Below, piece after piece: positions 7,280 through 14,575 of a stretch of DNA of 14,741 bases. The first letter of the stretch is position 1; each line of letters opens with the position of its first letter. Origin of the DNA: CAYMRB01 sp964392615 (lineage in GTDB: Bacteria > Planctomycetota > UBA8108); contig CAYMRB010000252.1 in the NCBI GenBank assembly GCA_964392615.1, forward strand, positions 1 to 14,741, in the 5' to 3' direction. A model generated the notes under the pieces. It did not search any database. It saw only the letters and a list, made by a program, of their open reading frames with translations, and was not told the origin of the DNA. The position numbers and the translations under genes are program-made.

Positions 7280-7308
7280 TTGTCAACATGGCCGCGGCGG
7301 CCTAAAAT
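7280..7308 (+). promoter_or_regulatory. Sigma70-type promoter of the CxxC-repeat gene
   Basis: TTGTCA (7280-7285) and TAAAAT (7303-7308) are separated by an optimal 17 nt. Both boxes differ from consensus at one base. It lies 24 nt after the dsbD stop, so the downstream gene probably has its own transcription, starting near 7315. Confidence 0.7.
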
Positions 7309-7358
7309 CGGTTCCAGCTGCGCTGCCCGTGCGTCGCGGGGTCTTCTCACGAGCGGCC

Positions 7359-8879
7359 ATGGAGAATCTCTGTACCGTGCGTCTTCGAACGGATCAGCGG
7401 GCGGCCCGGCCCGTCACGCGGCAGGCGGCCCGGCATCCCCGGCCGCGGCGTGGATGGTCCGCACTCTTCGTCAGCTGGATGTTCGCCATCGCGACGGCGT
7501 TTCCGTGCGCCGCGGACGTGGTCGCGCAGGAGCCGTCGGCGCCTCCCGGCCTCGTGCGCTGCCCGACCTGCGACAACGAGGGACGCGTCGTTTGCCCGCG
7601 CTGCGAGGGCAAGAAGAAGCTCGAGAAGGACTGCCCGCGCTGCGATGGAAGCGGCGAACGCGTCTGCACGCAGTGCTCGAAGTACTCCACCGGGGACGGC
7701 GTGATCCCGTGCGGTTACTGCGGCGGCAAGGGCTCGATCGGCACGACGCGCCCGAAGAAGTGCCCCGAGTGCGGCGGACCTGGCACGAAGGAGTGCCCGA
7801 CCTGCGATGGAGACGGCACGCTCAAGTGCCCGAAGAAGGTCTACGACACGATCTGCCCGCGCTGCCGCTTCGCTGGCAAGGTGTCGTGCCCGACGTGCGA
7901 CGGGAAGAAGTGGATCACGCCGGAGGCACTCGCCGCGCTGCGCAAGGAACGCGAGAAGCCTAACGGCTCGAAGAATGGCGGCAGCGCGCGAGCCGACAAG
8001 CGCGATCTCGACACGCCGAACGTGAAGTCGGGCCACCCCCCCAAGCCGCAGGCCGAAGACCTGACGGCGCCGGCCCTCGAAAAACGACTGCGGACGCTGA
8101 GCGCGCTTCGCGACGCCGGCCGCAGTGTCGATCCGAGCGATGTCCGCCGGCGTAGCGATCAGCACCTGCGGGCGACGAAGGACCTCGCCACCCGCCTGAC
8201 AGAGACGGGAATCGAGGACCCGGCGCTACAGAACGGGATCGCCGATGTCCAGGCGCGCACCCGCGTCCTGCGCACGCGCCTGCAGGAGATCGGTGCGACC
8301 GTGCTCGAGTACGAGAAGGCCTACCTGCGCTGTGAACGGCGCTGGGTCGACCGACCGCCGAACGTCCCTGGCGCTCAGCGCCGCTATCGCCAATGGCAGG
8401 AAGAGATGGACACCTCGCTCCGCCTGTGCGAGGCGCGCGCGAACGAGCTTCGAGACAACGATCCGGTCGCGCTGGGAGAGGCTGTCGCGAAACTCGATAG
8501 GGAGGTCATCACGCTGACCGCGGTGGCCGACGAGAAGATCGCGGTGGTCGAAGCCGCGCGCGCCGAAGCAGCCCGCAAGGCCGCGGAGGAAGCGGCCCGC
8601 AAGGCCGCGGAGGAAGCAGCCCGCAAGGCCGCCGCCGGCACGAAAGCGACCGGTGACGCGGACGCAAGCCCCGACGCCGCGACCGTCCCACCGAGCGCCG
8701 CCACTCCCGCCCCGGCGGCGGACACCGCCGAGGCACCCCGGAGCGACGCCGAAATCAGCGGAGGCTCCGGCCTCGTCTGGGGAGCGATCCTCGGCCTCGC
8801 TGCCGTGCTCGCCATCGGCGTGATCCTCGTCGTCTACGAGCGCAAGACGCGTACGGGGCGGCTCGACTTCGAGGACTGA
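7359..8879 (+). CDS. Membrane-anchored protein with nine DnaJ-like CxxC motifs
   Basis: This is a 506-residue protein of unknown role. A long basic N-region followed by a hydrophobic stretch (about 33-50) looks like a signal peptide. Residues 68-180 hold nine CxxC motifs, mostly CPxC followed by DGxG-like turns, as in the DnaJ central zinc-binding region; a tenth half-site at Cys157 (CPKK) lacks its second Cys. A charged, probably helical region follows (about 220-430) with three AARKAAEE-type repeats, then a Pro/Ala-rich linker, and one transmembrane helix near the C-terminus (about 472-495) followed by a short basic tail. Predicted topology: Cys-rich domain outside, anchored by the tail. 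No J domain is present. I chose the ATG at 7359 because a GTG at 7329 would leave only about 14 nt of leader after the promoter. It lies directly after the DsbD gene and could be its thiol client (inference). Confidence 0.78.
   Translation: MENLCTVRLRTDQRAARPVTRQAARHPRPRRGWSALFVSWMFAIATAFPCAADVVAQEPSAPPGLVRCPTCDNEGRVVCPRCEGKKKLEKDCPRCDGSGERVCTQCSKYSTGDGVIPCGYCGGKGSIGTTRPKKCPECGGPGTKECPTCDGDGTLKCPKKVYDTICPRCRFAGKVSCPTCDGKKWITPEALAALRKEREKPNGSKNGGSARADKRDLDTPNVKSGHPPKPQAEDLTAPALEKRLRTLSALRDAGRSVDPSDVRRRSDQHLRATKDLATRLTETGIEDPALQNGIADVQARTRVLRTRLQEIGATVLEYEKAYLRCERRWVDRPPNVPGAQRRYRQWQEEMDTSLRLCEARANELRDNDPVALGEAVAKLDREVITLTAVADEKIAVVEAARAEAARKAAEEAARKAAEEAARKAAAGTKATGDADASPDAATVPPSAATPAPAADTAEAPRSDAEISGGSGLVWGAILGLAAVLAIGVILVVYERKTRTGRLDFED
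8568..8636 (+). repeat. 24-bp tandem repeat encoding AARKAAEE
   Basis: Two full 24-bp units (8568-8591, 8592-8615) and a partial third encode an Ala/Lys/Glu-rich heptad-like helix. Units differ by one synonymous base, consistent with slippage. Confidence 0.85.
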
Positions 8880-8907
8880 CGAGCGCGAGCTCCCGGAGCG
8901 ATGAGAA

Positions 8908-8946
8908 AAGGGCGTGAGACGCACCTCGTGTGCACCTCACGCCCTT
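8908..8946 (-). terminator. Intrinsic terminator between convergent genes
   Basis: Arms 8908-8918 and 8936-8946 pair perfectly over 11 bp, with further partial pairing inside the 17-nt loop. In the minus-strand reading the stem ends in CCCTT and continues TTCTC, a short T-rich tail, so it best serves pnp. In the plus direction the tail is weak, but the hairpin may still act on the CxxC-repeat gene that ends 28 nt upstream of it. Confidence 0.75.
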
Positions 8947-8979
8947 GTCCATCAGGCTCGGCTGAAACGCGCGCCGCGA

Positions 8980-11250
8980 TCAGTGCCGATCGCCGCCGCC
9001 TCCGCCACCTCGGTGACCGCCGCGTCCGCGTCCGCGTCCGCCTCGGCCACCGCCGCGGCCACCGCCTCGGCCACCGCCGCGGCCACCGCCGCGGTCACGG
9101 CGCGGGGGACGATCGTCGCCGCCGCCCTCACCGTCGCCGCCCTCGGAGTCGTCGCCGCCTTCCGCGGCCTTCTTCGACAGGCGAATGCGTCCCTGGTTGT
9201 CCGTGCCGAGACACTTGACCGGGATGATGTCGCCGATCGACACGACGTCGGCCACGCTCTCGACGTACCCGCTCGCGAGCTCGCTGACGTGCACCAGGCC
9301 TTCCTGGCCGGGCAGCACCTCGACGAAGCAGCCGAAGTCCTTGATCGAGACGACCTTGCCGTCGTAGACACGGCCGGCCTGGATCTCCTCGGTGATGGCG
9401 CCGATCTTCGCCTCGGCCTCCTGGGCGCCCGCGACGTCAGAGCCCCAGATCATCACCGTGCCGTCGTCCTCGATCTCGATCGTCGTCCGCGTCTCCTCCT
9501 GGATCTTCTTGATCATCTTGCCGCCGGGGCCGATGACCAGGCCGATCTTTTCGGGGTCGATGACGATGCGGATGATCTTCGGCGCGAACGGCGAGATCTC
9601 CTCACGCGGCCGCTCGAGCGTCTTCAGCATCTCCTTGAGGATGTGAATCCGGCCTTCACGGGCCTGCTCGAGCGCCTGCGTCATGACGTCGGCGCTGATG
9701 CCGGTGATCTTGATGTCCATCTGCAGCGCGGTGATACCGAACTGCGTCCCGGCGACCTTGAAGTCCATGTCGCCGTTGTGATCCTCGCTGCCGAGGATGT
9801 CGCTGAGGATCGCGACGTTGTCACCGTCCTTGACGAGTCCCATCGCGATGCCGGCAACCGGCTGGCGGATCTTCACGCCGGCGTCCATCAACGCGAGCGT
9901 GCCGCCGCAGACCGACGCCATCGACGACGAGCCGTTCGACTCGGTGATGTCCGACACGACGCGCACGGTGTACGGGAAGACCTCATCGCCGGGCATGACC
10001 GCGGCGAGCGCGCGCTGAGCGAGCGCGCCGTGACCGATCTCGCGGCGCTTCGGGCCGCGGTTCGGCCAGGCCTCGCCGACGCAGTACGAGGGGAAGTTGT
10101 AGTGGAGCATGAACTTCTCCTTGTACTCCTCCCCGAGGCCATCGACGATCTGCTGGTCGCCGCCGGTGCCGAGCGTGACGGACACGAGCGACTGGGTCTC
10201 GCCGCGCGTGAACAACGCGGAGCCGTGCACCTGTCGGGGCAGGATCTCCACCTCGCTCGCGATGCCGCGAATGTCGGTGTGCGACCGACCGTCGGTGCGC
10301 GTGCCGCCGAGGATCATCTCGCGCTCCGCCTTCTCGGACAGGCCGCCGAGGAGCTTCTTCACGAGCTTGCGGTCCGGCAGGCTCGGGTCCGGCTCCTCGC
10401 CCTCCTCGGGCTCGGGGCTGACCTCGTCCAGCGCGGCGACGATCACTTCCTTGACCGCGTTCTTGCGGGCGTGCTTGCCCTCGGTGCGCAGCGCGCCGGG
10501 GAAGCGATCGTAGTACTTGTCTGCGAGCGCGTTCTCGAGCTCCGAGTGATCCGGCAGCGGATCGAGCTCCATCTTCGGCTTGCTGGCCTGCGTCAGGAGC
10601 TCGTCGATCATGTCGACGATCTCCCGGACGACCTCGTGGGCCTTGTCGATCGCCGACAGCACGACCTCCTCGGAGAGCTCGTTGGCGCCGGCCTCGACCA
10701 TCGTCACCGCGTCCTTGGTGCCGGCCACGACGAGGTCGAGGTCCGACTCCTTGAGCTGATCGTGCGTCGGCATGACGACCAGCTCGCCGTCCACGTACCC
10801 GATGCGCACCGCGCCGATCGGGCCGAGGAACGGAATGTCGGAGATCGACAGCGCCGCCGACGCCGCGATCATCGCGAGGATGTCCGGATCGTTCTGGCCG
10901 TCCGCCGCCAGCGCGAGCCCCATCACCGCGGTATCCATGCGGTAGTAGTCGGGGAACAGCGGTCGAATCGGGCGATCGATCAGCCGACAGGTGAGGATCT
11001 CCTTCGTCGAAGGACGTCCCTCACGCTTGATGAAGCCGCCCGGGAACTTCCCGGCGGCCGATGTTTTCTCTCGGTAGTCGACGGTGAGAGGAAAGAAGTC
11101 GATGTCCGGGCGGGGCTGCGCAGAGCTCGCCGCCATGAAGACCTCGGTGTCTCCGTACCTCACCAGAACTGCCCCGCCTGCCTGCCTCGCCACTCGCCCC
11201 GTCTCGATTCTCAGATTCCGTCCCGCGATAACCTTCTCAACTGAATTCAT
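8980..11250 (-). CDS. pnp: Polyribonucleotide nucleotidyltransferase (PNPase)
   Basis: This 3'-5' phosphorolytic exoribonuclease degrades mRNA in the cytoplasm and can add tails to RNA. It has 756 residues: a first RNase PH domain (DFFPLTVDYRE, PGGFIKREGRPS), an all-helical middle, a second RNase PH domain with SNGSSSMASVCGG and the catalytic GDMDFK (about 490-495), a KH domain (IGPGGKMIKKI, about 570), an S1 domain (about 620-695), and an unusual tail of about 55 residues. The tail is acidic at first, then Arg/Gly-rich with repeated GRGG units and ends GGGGGGDRH. The ATG at 11250 has only a purine-rich AAGAAGAAAAG upstream. It follows rpsO, the conserved order in many bacteria, across a 327-nt spacer. 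Confidence 0.97.
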   Translation of the reverse strand: MNSVEKVIAGRNLRIETGRVARQAGGAVLVRYGDTEVFMAASSAQPRPDIDFFPLTVDYREKTSAAGKFPGGFIKREGRPSTKEILTCRLIDRPIRPLFPDYYRMDTAVMGLALAADGQNDPDILAMIAASAALSISDIPFLGPIGAVRIGYVDGELVVMPTHDQLKESDLDLVVAGTKDAVTMVEAGANELSEEVVLSAIDKAHEVVREIVDMIDELLTQASKPKMELDPLPDHSELENALADKYYDRFPGALRTEGKHARKNAVKEVIVAALDEVSPEPEEGEEPDPSLPDRKLVKKLLGGLSEKAEREMILGGTRTDGRSHTDIRGIASEVEILPRQVHGSALFTRGETQSLVSVTLGTGGDQQIVDGLGEEYKEKFMLHYNFPSYCVGEAWPNRGPKRREIGHGALAQRALAAVMPGDEVFPYTVRVVSDITESNGSSSMASVCGGTLALMDAGVKIRQPVAGIAMGLVKDGDNVAILSDILGSEDHNGDMDFKVAGTQFGITALQMDIKITGISADVMTQALEQAREGRIHILKEMLKTLERPREEISPFAPKIIRIVIDPEKIGLVIGPGGKMIKKIQEETRTTIEIEDDGTVMIWGSDVAGAQEAEAKIGAITEEIQAGRVYDGKVVSIKDFGCFVEVLPGQEGLVHVSELASGYVESVADVVSIGDIIPVKCLGTDNQGRIRLSKKAAEGGDDSEGGDGEGGGDDRPPRRDRGGGRGGGRGGGRGGGRGGRGRGRGGHRGGGGGGDRH
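9041..9100 (-). repeat. 12-bp tandem repeat encoding the RGG tail of PNPase
   Basis: Five 12-bp units from 9041 to 9100 encode successive GRGG blocks. Units alternate between two forms, giving a 24-bp higher-order repeat. A neighbouring GTCCGC hexamer repeat (about 9023-9040) encodes the Arg-Gly alternation nearer the C-terminus. Such repeats are prone to length change. Confidence 0.85.
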
Positions 11251-11577
11251 CCGTGCCGCTTTTCTTCTTGCTGATGGTGACCGCCGTCAGTGGGGTCCCA
11301 TCCATCTTCTATCTGTCCGTCTTCCATACGAAGCCCGCGTCTCTACTTCTGCTTCTTCTATCCGCGTGCGGGACTTCGCGCCTCTTGGACGCCTCGCTGG
11401 CCCTTTCTTCTTCCTGGGCGTCCTCTTTTGCTTCTGGGGCCTGTCTTCTACGCCGCTTCTCGGCCACTCTTCTTCTTCAGGGCGTACCCCTAGCGTGATG
11501 GTCGAACGAACCATCTATCGGCACATCCGCCGAAAGCCAGTAATCTGCCCGGACGAGCGTCCGCCACGTCGGCTGCG
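11251..11577 (-). other. Purine-rich rpsO-pnp spacer
   Basis: This 327-nt gap is transcribed toward pnp if rpsO and pnp share an mRNA. Its minus strand is strikingly A/G-rich, with four separate GAAGAA clusters (near 11263, 11353, 11405 and 11470 as TTCTTC on the plus strand). A 6-bp inverted repeat with a 7-nt loop lies at 11497-11515 without a T-tract. I find no convincing promoter. Two short open frames, one per strand, have only low-complexity composition and are not called as genes. Confidence 0.6.
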
Positions 11578-11847
11578 CTACTTCCGGAGCCCCAGCGACT
11601 CGATCAGCGCGCGGTAACGCTCGACATCGATGCGAGCGAGGTACCGCAGCAGCTTCGCGCGACGACCGACGAGCATGAGGAGACCGCGTCGCGTCGCGTG
11701 GTCCTTCTTGTGCACCTTGAGGTGCTCGGTGAGGCTCTTGATGCGCTGCGTGAGTAGCGCGACCTGGACCTCGGGGCTTCCCGTGTCGCCTTCCTGGCGC
11801 GCGTAGTCTTGAATGACCTGGGAACGGGGAATCTCCGTGATCTCCAT
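11578..11847 (-). CDS. rpsO: 30S ribosomal protein S15
   Basis: This primary 16S rRNA-binding protein of the small subunit has 89 residues, the standard length, and starts MEITEIPRSQVIQDYARQ. Family landmarks include GDTGSPEVQVALLTQRI (20-36), LTEHLKVHKKDHATRRGLL (38-56), and the ending YRALIESLGLRK. The start is the ATG at 11847, with AGGAG 12 nt upstream. An in-frame ATG at 11904 would add 19 unconserved residues but overlaps the -10 box, so it is rejected. It has its own promoter and precedes pnp. In E. coli S15 represses its own translation through the leader; I did not identify such a structure here. Confidence 0.97.
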   Translation of the reverse strand: MEITEIPRSQVIQDYARQEGDTGSPEVQVALLTQRIKSLTEHLKVHKKDHATRRGLLMLVGRRAKLLRYLARIDVERYRALIESLGLRK

Positions 11848-11902
11848 CCGGGGACTGGACTCCTGATTTGTGTCGCTGGATCGATTCGATTCGAAGCGAC
11901 CC

Positions 11903-11930
11903 ATAGTAGCACAGGTCGCGGCGTCGGCAA
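11903..11930 (-). promoter_or_regulatory. Promoter of rpsO(-pnp)
   Basis: On the minus strand TTGCCG (11930-11925) and TACTAT (11908-11903) are 16 nt apart, and the -10 is preceded by TGC, an extended -10 element. Transcription would begin near 11896, about 50 nt before the rpsO ATG. Confidence 0.65.
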
Positions 11931-12003
11931 GGCAAACATCCGTGCCGTTCCGGCGCTCTCCCCCATCGCACGTCGAAGCCGCAAGCCGTTACCGCCAGTG
12001 ACC

Positions 12004-12420
12004 TTACGCGCCCCTTCGAGGGCGATCGAGCCAGCCCTGGAGGATCAGCTGCGCAGCGACCTTGTCGACACGGGCCTTGCGACGGTGGCCGTGAAGGCCC
12101 GCGGCGGTGAGGAGGTCCTCCGCGGCGACCGAGGTCAACCGCTCGTCCCACGTGTCGACGGGCAGCGCCGTGCGCTCGGCGACGCGCGCGCAGAACTCGC
12201 GCACGTGACGCGCTCGCGGCCCCTCGGTGCCGTCCATGTCGAGCGGCAAGCCGACCACGATGTGCTCGACGCCCTCCTCGGCGATCAGCTCCTCGATCAC
12301 GGGCCACAGCGCCGCCTCGCCGAGGACGACGTCGTAGGGTGTCGCGAGGATACCGCCGGCGTCGCTGAGCGCGAGGCCGATGCGCTTGTCGCCGTGATCG
12401 ATGCCGAGAGCCCGGGGCAT
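12004..12420 (-). CDS. ruvX: RuvX/YqgF RNase H-like nuclease
   Basis: YqgF-family proteins have an RNase H-like fold and act in 16S rRNA 5'-end processing and as putative Holliday-junction resolvases. The 138-residue length is typical. GIDHGDKRIGLALSD (6-20) carries the first acidic residue Asp8. VVGLPLDMDGTEGP (55-68) is the conserved core, WDERLTS (91-97) carries Glu93, and Asp119 in RVDKVAAQLIL supplies the last acid. All expected catalytic acids are present. There is no Shine-Dalgarno before the ATG; the spacing of a possible -10 box suggests a leaderless mRNA. It lies 72 nt after manC and before rpsO on the same strand. Confidence 0.93.
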   Translation of the reverse strand: MPRALGIDHGDKRIGLALSDAGGILATPYDVVLGEAALWPVIEELIAEEGVEHIVVGLPLDMDGTEGPRARHVREFCARVAERTALPVDTWDERLTSVAAEDLLTAAGLHGHRRKARVDKVAAQLILQGWLDRPRRGA

Positions 12421-12427
12421 GGGCGGG

Positions 12428-12433
12428 AGTTTA
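12428..12433 (-). promoter_or_regulatory. Possible -10 box for a leaderless ruvX mRNA
   Basis: On the minus strand TAAACT lies 7 nt before the ATG of ruvX, the normal distance from a -10 box to the transcription start. The -35 region is poor (TGGCGC). No ribosome-binding site exists between this box and the ATG. Confidence 0.3.
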
Positions 12434-12446
12434 TCGCCCGATGTCC

Positions 12447-12465
12447 GATCGCGCCAGTCGCGATC
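12447..12465 (-). other. Hairpin between manC and ruvX
   Basis: GATCGCG (12447-12453) and CGCGATC (12459-12465) form a perfect 7-bp stem with a 5-nt loop. No T-tract follows in the minus direction, so it may be a weak terminator or an mRNA end structure. Confidence 0.3.
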
Positions 12466-12491
12466 CGGTTCCGGGAATCTGACTCGGGCCG

Positions 12492-13616
12492 TCAGATGAG
12501 CTCGTGCCGCTCGTCCGCCTTGAGCCCTTCGACGATCGCCTTCACGTCCTCGACGCGATCGCGGTGGCAGACGAGCACGGCATCATCCGTCTCGACGACG
12601 ACGAGATCGCGAACGCCGACGGCCGCGATCAACCGCTTGCCACCACCGACGAGCACGCAGTTCTCCGCGTCGACCACCGCGTGGTCTCCCTTGACGCGGT
12701 TCGGGCCGACCTCGTCGTAGTACTTCGCCGCCGCCCCCCACGAGCCGACGTCGTCCCACTCGAAGGCTGCGGTGACCGTCGCGACGTTGCTGGCGCGCTC
12801 GAGCACCCCGTAGTCGATCGAGATCGACGGCAGACCGCCGAATCGCTCACCGATCGCCGCGCGCCACGCGGCGGCATCCGGCCCGGCTTGCGCGATCGCC
12901 TGCAACCCTTCCGCGAGCTCGGGCAGGTACTCGCGCACGAGCTCGATGGCCCCGCTCGCGGTCCACAGGAAGATGCCGGAGTTCCAGAAGAACCGGCCGC
13001 TGTCGACGTACTCCGTCGCGGTGTCGACGTCGGGCTTCTCCTTGAAGCGCGCGACTCGGTACCCCGCGATCTCGCCGCCTGCAGCGCCGGCACCGAGCTC
13101 GTCGCCGCGCTCGATGTAGCCGTAGCCGGTCGCCGGATAGGTCGGCGGGATGCCGATCGTCACCGTCAGCGGATCGCCCTCGCTCGGGTGATCGAGAAGA
13201 CCGACACCGTAGCGCACGGTCGCCACGAAGGCCTCGTCGGGCCCGATCACGTGATCCGCCGGACAGACGAGCATGGCGGCGGCGGGATCCTCGGTCGCGA
13301 TCGCGTGCGCCGCGAGGCCGATACAGGGCGCCGTGTTGCGCCCGACGGGCTCGCCGAAGAAGCGCTGCGGCCCCAGCTCGGGAAGCGCCCGCGCGACGAG
13401 GTCCCGATAACCCTCGTTCGCGACGACGAGGATCCGATCCGCGCCGCAAACGGGCACGAGCCGATCGAAGGTCGCCCGAATCAGTGTCGTGTCACCGCCT
13501 CCGATGGCGAGGAACTGCTTCGGCAGGGCGCGTCGACTGAGCGGCCAAAACCGCGTTCCTGCGCCGCCGGCCATGATGACGCCATAGACGGCGCGTCCGG
13601 GCTTGTCGGCAGACAT
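12492..13616 (-). CDS. manC: Mannose-1-phosphate guanylyltransferase
   Basis: This enzyme makes GDP-mannose from mannose-1-phosphate and GTP, a precursor of envelope polysaccharides and glycans. The 374-residue protein contains only the nucleotidyltransferase domain and lacks the C-terminal isomerase half of bifunctional enzymes. The signature GGAGTRFWPLSRRALPKQFL spans 17-36. PADH (119-122) is the metal-binding site, FKEKPD (191-196) and WNSGIFLW (211-218) are the sugar-binding and core motifs, and the C-terminal part (about 310-355) looks like a left-handed beta-helix segment. The ATG at 13616 is preceded by AAAAGGAG. Neighbours are not sugar genes, apart from the distant cupin isomerase, which acts on mannose/lyxose-type sugars in related families. 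Confidence 0.92.
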   Translation of the reverse strand: MSADKPGRAVYGVIMAGGAGTRFWPLSRRALPKQFLAIGGGDTTLIRATFDRLVPVCGADRILVVANEGYRDLVARALPELGPQRFFGEPVGRNTAPCIGLAAHAIATEDPAAAMLVCPADHVIGPDEAFVATVRYGVGLLDHPSEGDPLTVTIGIPPTYPATGYGYIERGDELGAGAAGGEIAGYRVARFKEKPDVDTATEYVDSGRFFWNSGIFLWTASGAIELVREYLPELAEGLQAIAQAGPDAAAWRAAIGERFGGLPSISIDYGVLERASNVATVTAAFEWDDVGSWGAAAKYYDEVGPNRVKGDHAVVDAENCVLVGGGKRLIAAVGVRDLVVVETDDAVLVCHRDRVEDVKAIVEGLKADERHELI

Positions 13617-13677
13617 GCGGAGGGACTCCTTTTCGGGAACTCACACGGATGCGGCGCACGGCGCGCGGCGCCCTGAA

Positions 13678-14574
13678 CTACTCTTCGGCACGCGTGCGCT
13701 GCGGGCGAAGAGGCTTCCGGCGCCGGCGACCGTTGGAGGCGGCCAGCGGCGAGTTCGCCTTCAGGTCGGCAAGGCGCTCAGCCAGCGCGTCGACCCCGTC
13801 GATGCCGCGAGCGCGCAGGCGCTCGATGCAGCCCTCGGCGTCGAGCGCTCGGCCCGTGTCGATGTAGGCCGCGGCGAGCTGCTGCAGCCGAGCCGTCTCT
13901 TCCTTCGGCGTCAGCTTGAACTCGACGGCCTCGCTCAGATAGGCGACGCGCAGCGCCGGCTCGACGCGGCGCGGGATCCTGCGGAGATACAGGCTCTTCA
14001 GCTGCCGCACCACCTCGGCGTGATAGTGACGTCGCTGCCGCGATTGGCAATCGTGATGGTAGAACGTGCGCAATCGCTGCGCCGCCGCCAGGAGGTCGTT
14101 CCTCTCCAGGTGGTGCTCCGCGAGGAGAAACAGGCTGTCGAGGTAGTCCTCGCGGCACAGGTACTCCTCGAGATACCCGTCGCCGAACTCCTCCTCCTGC
14201 TCGACGAGAAGCTCGAGCGCGTCTGCCGCGCGCCCGTTGAGCAGATAGTGCAGGATGAGCAGCGCTCTCGCCCCGGGCGTCTTGCGATGAAAGAAGAACG
14301 GCTCGGCGGGCACGTGCTTCGTGCCGGAGGCGCGACGGTATCGATCGACCAGCTCCCGGCTCGCGGGCTGGCTGAGCACCTCGTAGGCCTCGATCAGCTC
14401 CCGGATGCGCTTCTCGGCCCACGCGCGCCGCTCGGGGTTCTTGTCCGGGTGCGCCTCGAGAGCGAGCTTCTTGTACGACCGGCGGATCTCGTCCTCGGTC
14501 GCGTCTTCCGGCACGTCGAGAATCGCGTAGTAGTCGACGTCGTATCGCAGCCGCTGCAGGTTCTGAGGCGGCAT
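13678..14574 (-). CDS. J-domain protein with helical C-terminal region
   Basis: The 298-residue cytoplasmic protein begins with a J domain (about 13-78): YYAILDVPEDATEDEIRRSY, then the HPD motif at 42-44, which stimulates Hsp70/DnaK ATPase, and a helix IRELIEAYEVLSQPASREL. It has neither the Gly/Phe region nor the Cys-rich zinc domain of DnaJ. Residues about 100-275 are rich in Leu/Ala/Glu helices with TPR-like spacing, and the last 25 residues are strongly basic (GRRRRKPLRPQR). It is therefore a specialised co-chaperone; the client is unknown. The ATG has a perfect AGGAGG 7 nt upstream, located inside the end of the preceding dtd gene, from which it is separated by one base, so the two are an operon. 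Confidence 0.85.
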   Translation of the reverse strand: MPPQNLQRLRYDVDYYAILDVPEDATEDEIRRSYKKLALEAHPDKNPERRAWAEKRIRELIEAYEVLSQPASRELVDRYRRASGTKHVPAEPFFFHRKTPGARALLILHYLLNGRAADALELLVEQEEEFGDGYLEEYLCREDYLDSLFLLAEHHLERNDLLAAAQRLRTFYHHDCQSRQRRHYHAEVVRQLKSLYLRRIPRRVEPALRVAYLSEAVEFKLTPKEETARLQQLAAAYIDTGRALDAEGCIERLRARGIDGVDALAERLADLKANSPLAASNGRRRRKPLRPQRTRAEE

Positions 14575-14575
14575 C

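Noticed and set aside
5942..7963. 673-codon plus-strand frame crossing dsbD, its stop and the next gene
   Set aside because: Out-of-frame, Arg/Pro-rich translation with no recognisable motif, running across two well-supported genes and a promoter.
9012..9100. Direct repeats that might suggest a CRISPR or intergenic satellite
   Set aside because: They are in-frame 12-bp and 6-bp codon repeats encoding the Arg/Gly tail of PNPase, without spacers.
8914..11244. 776-codon plus-strand open frame opposite pnp
   Set aside because: A shadow of pnp: the opposite strand has all PNPase domains and motifs, while this translation has none.
11253..11498. Hydrophobic plus-strand peptide of 81 codons in the rpsO-pnp spacer
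   Set aside because: Its Leu/Ser/Phe content is a direct result of the TTC-rich pyrimidine tract. No ribosome-binding site or promoter supports it.
11287..11514. Basic 75-codon minus-strand peptide in the same spacer
   Set aside because: Lys/Arg/Glu richness follows from the GAAGAA tract. It has no good ribosome-binding site or family resemblance, but I cannot fully exclude it.
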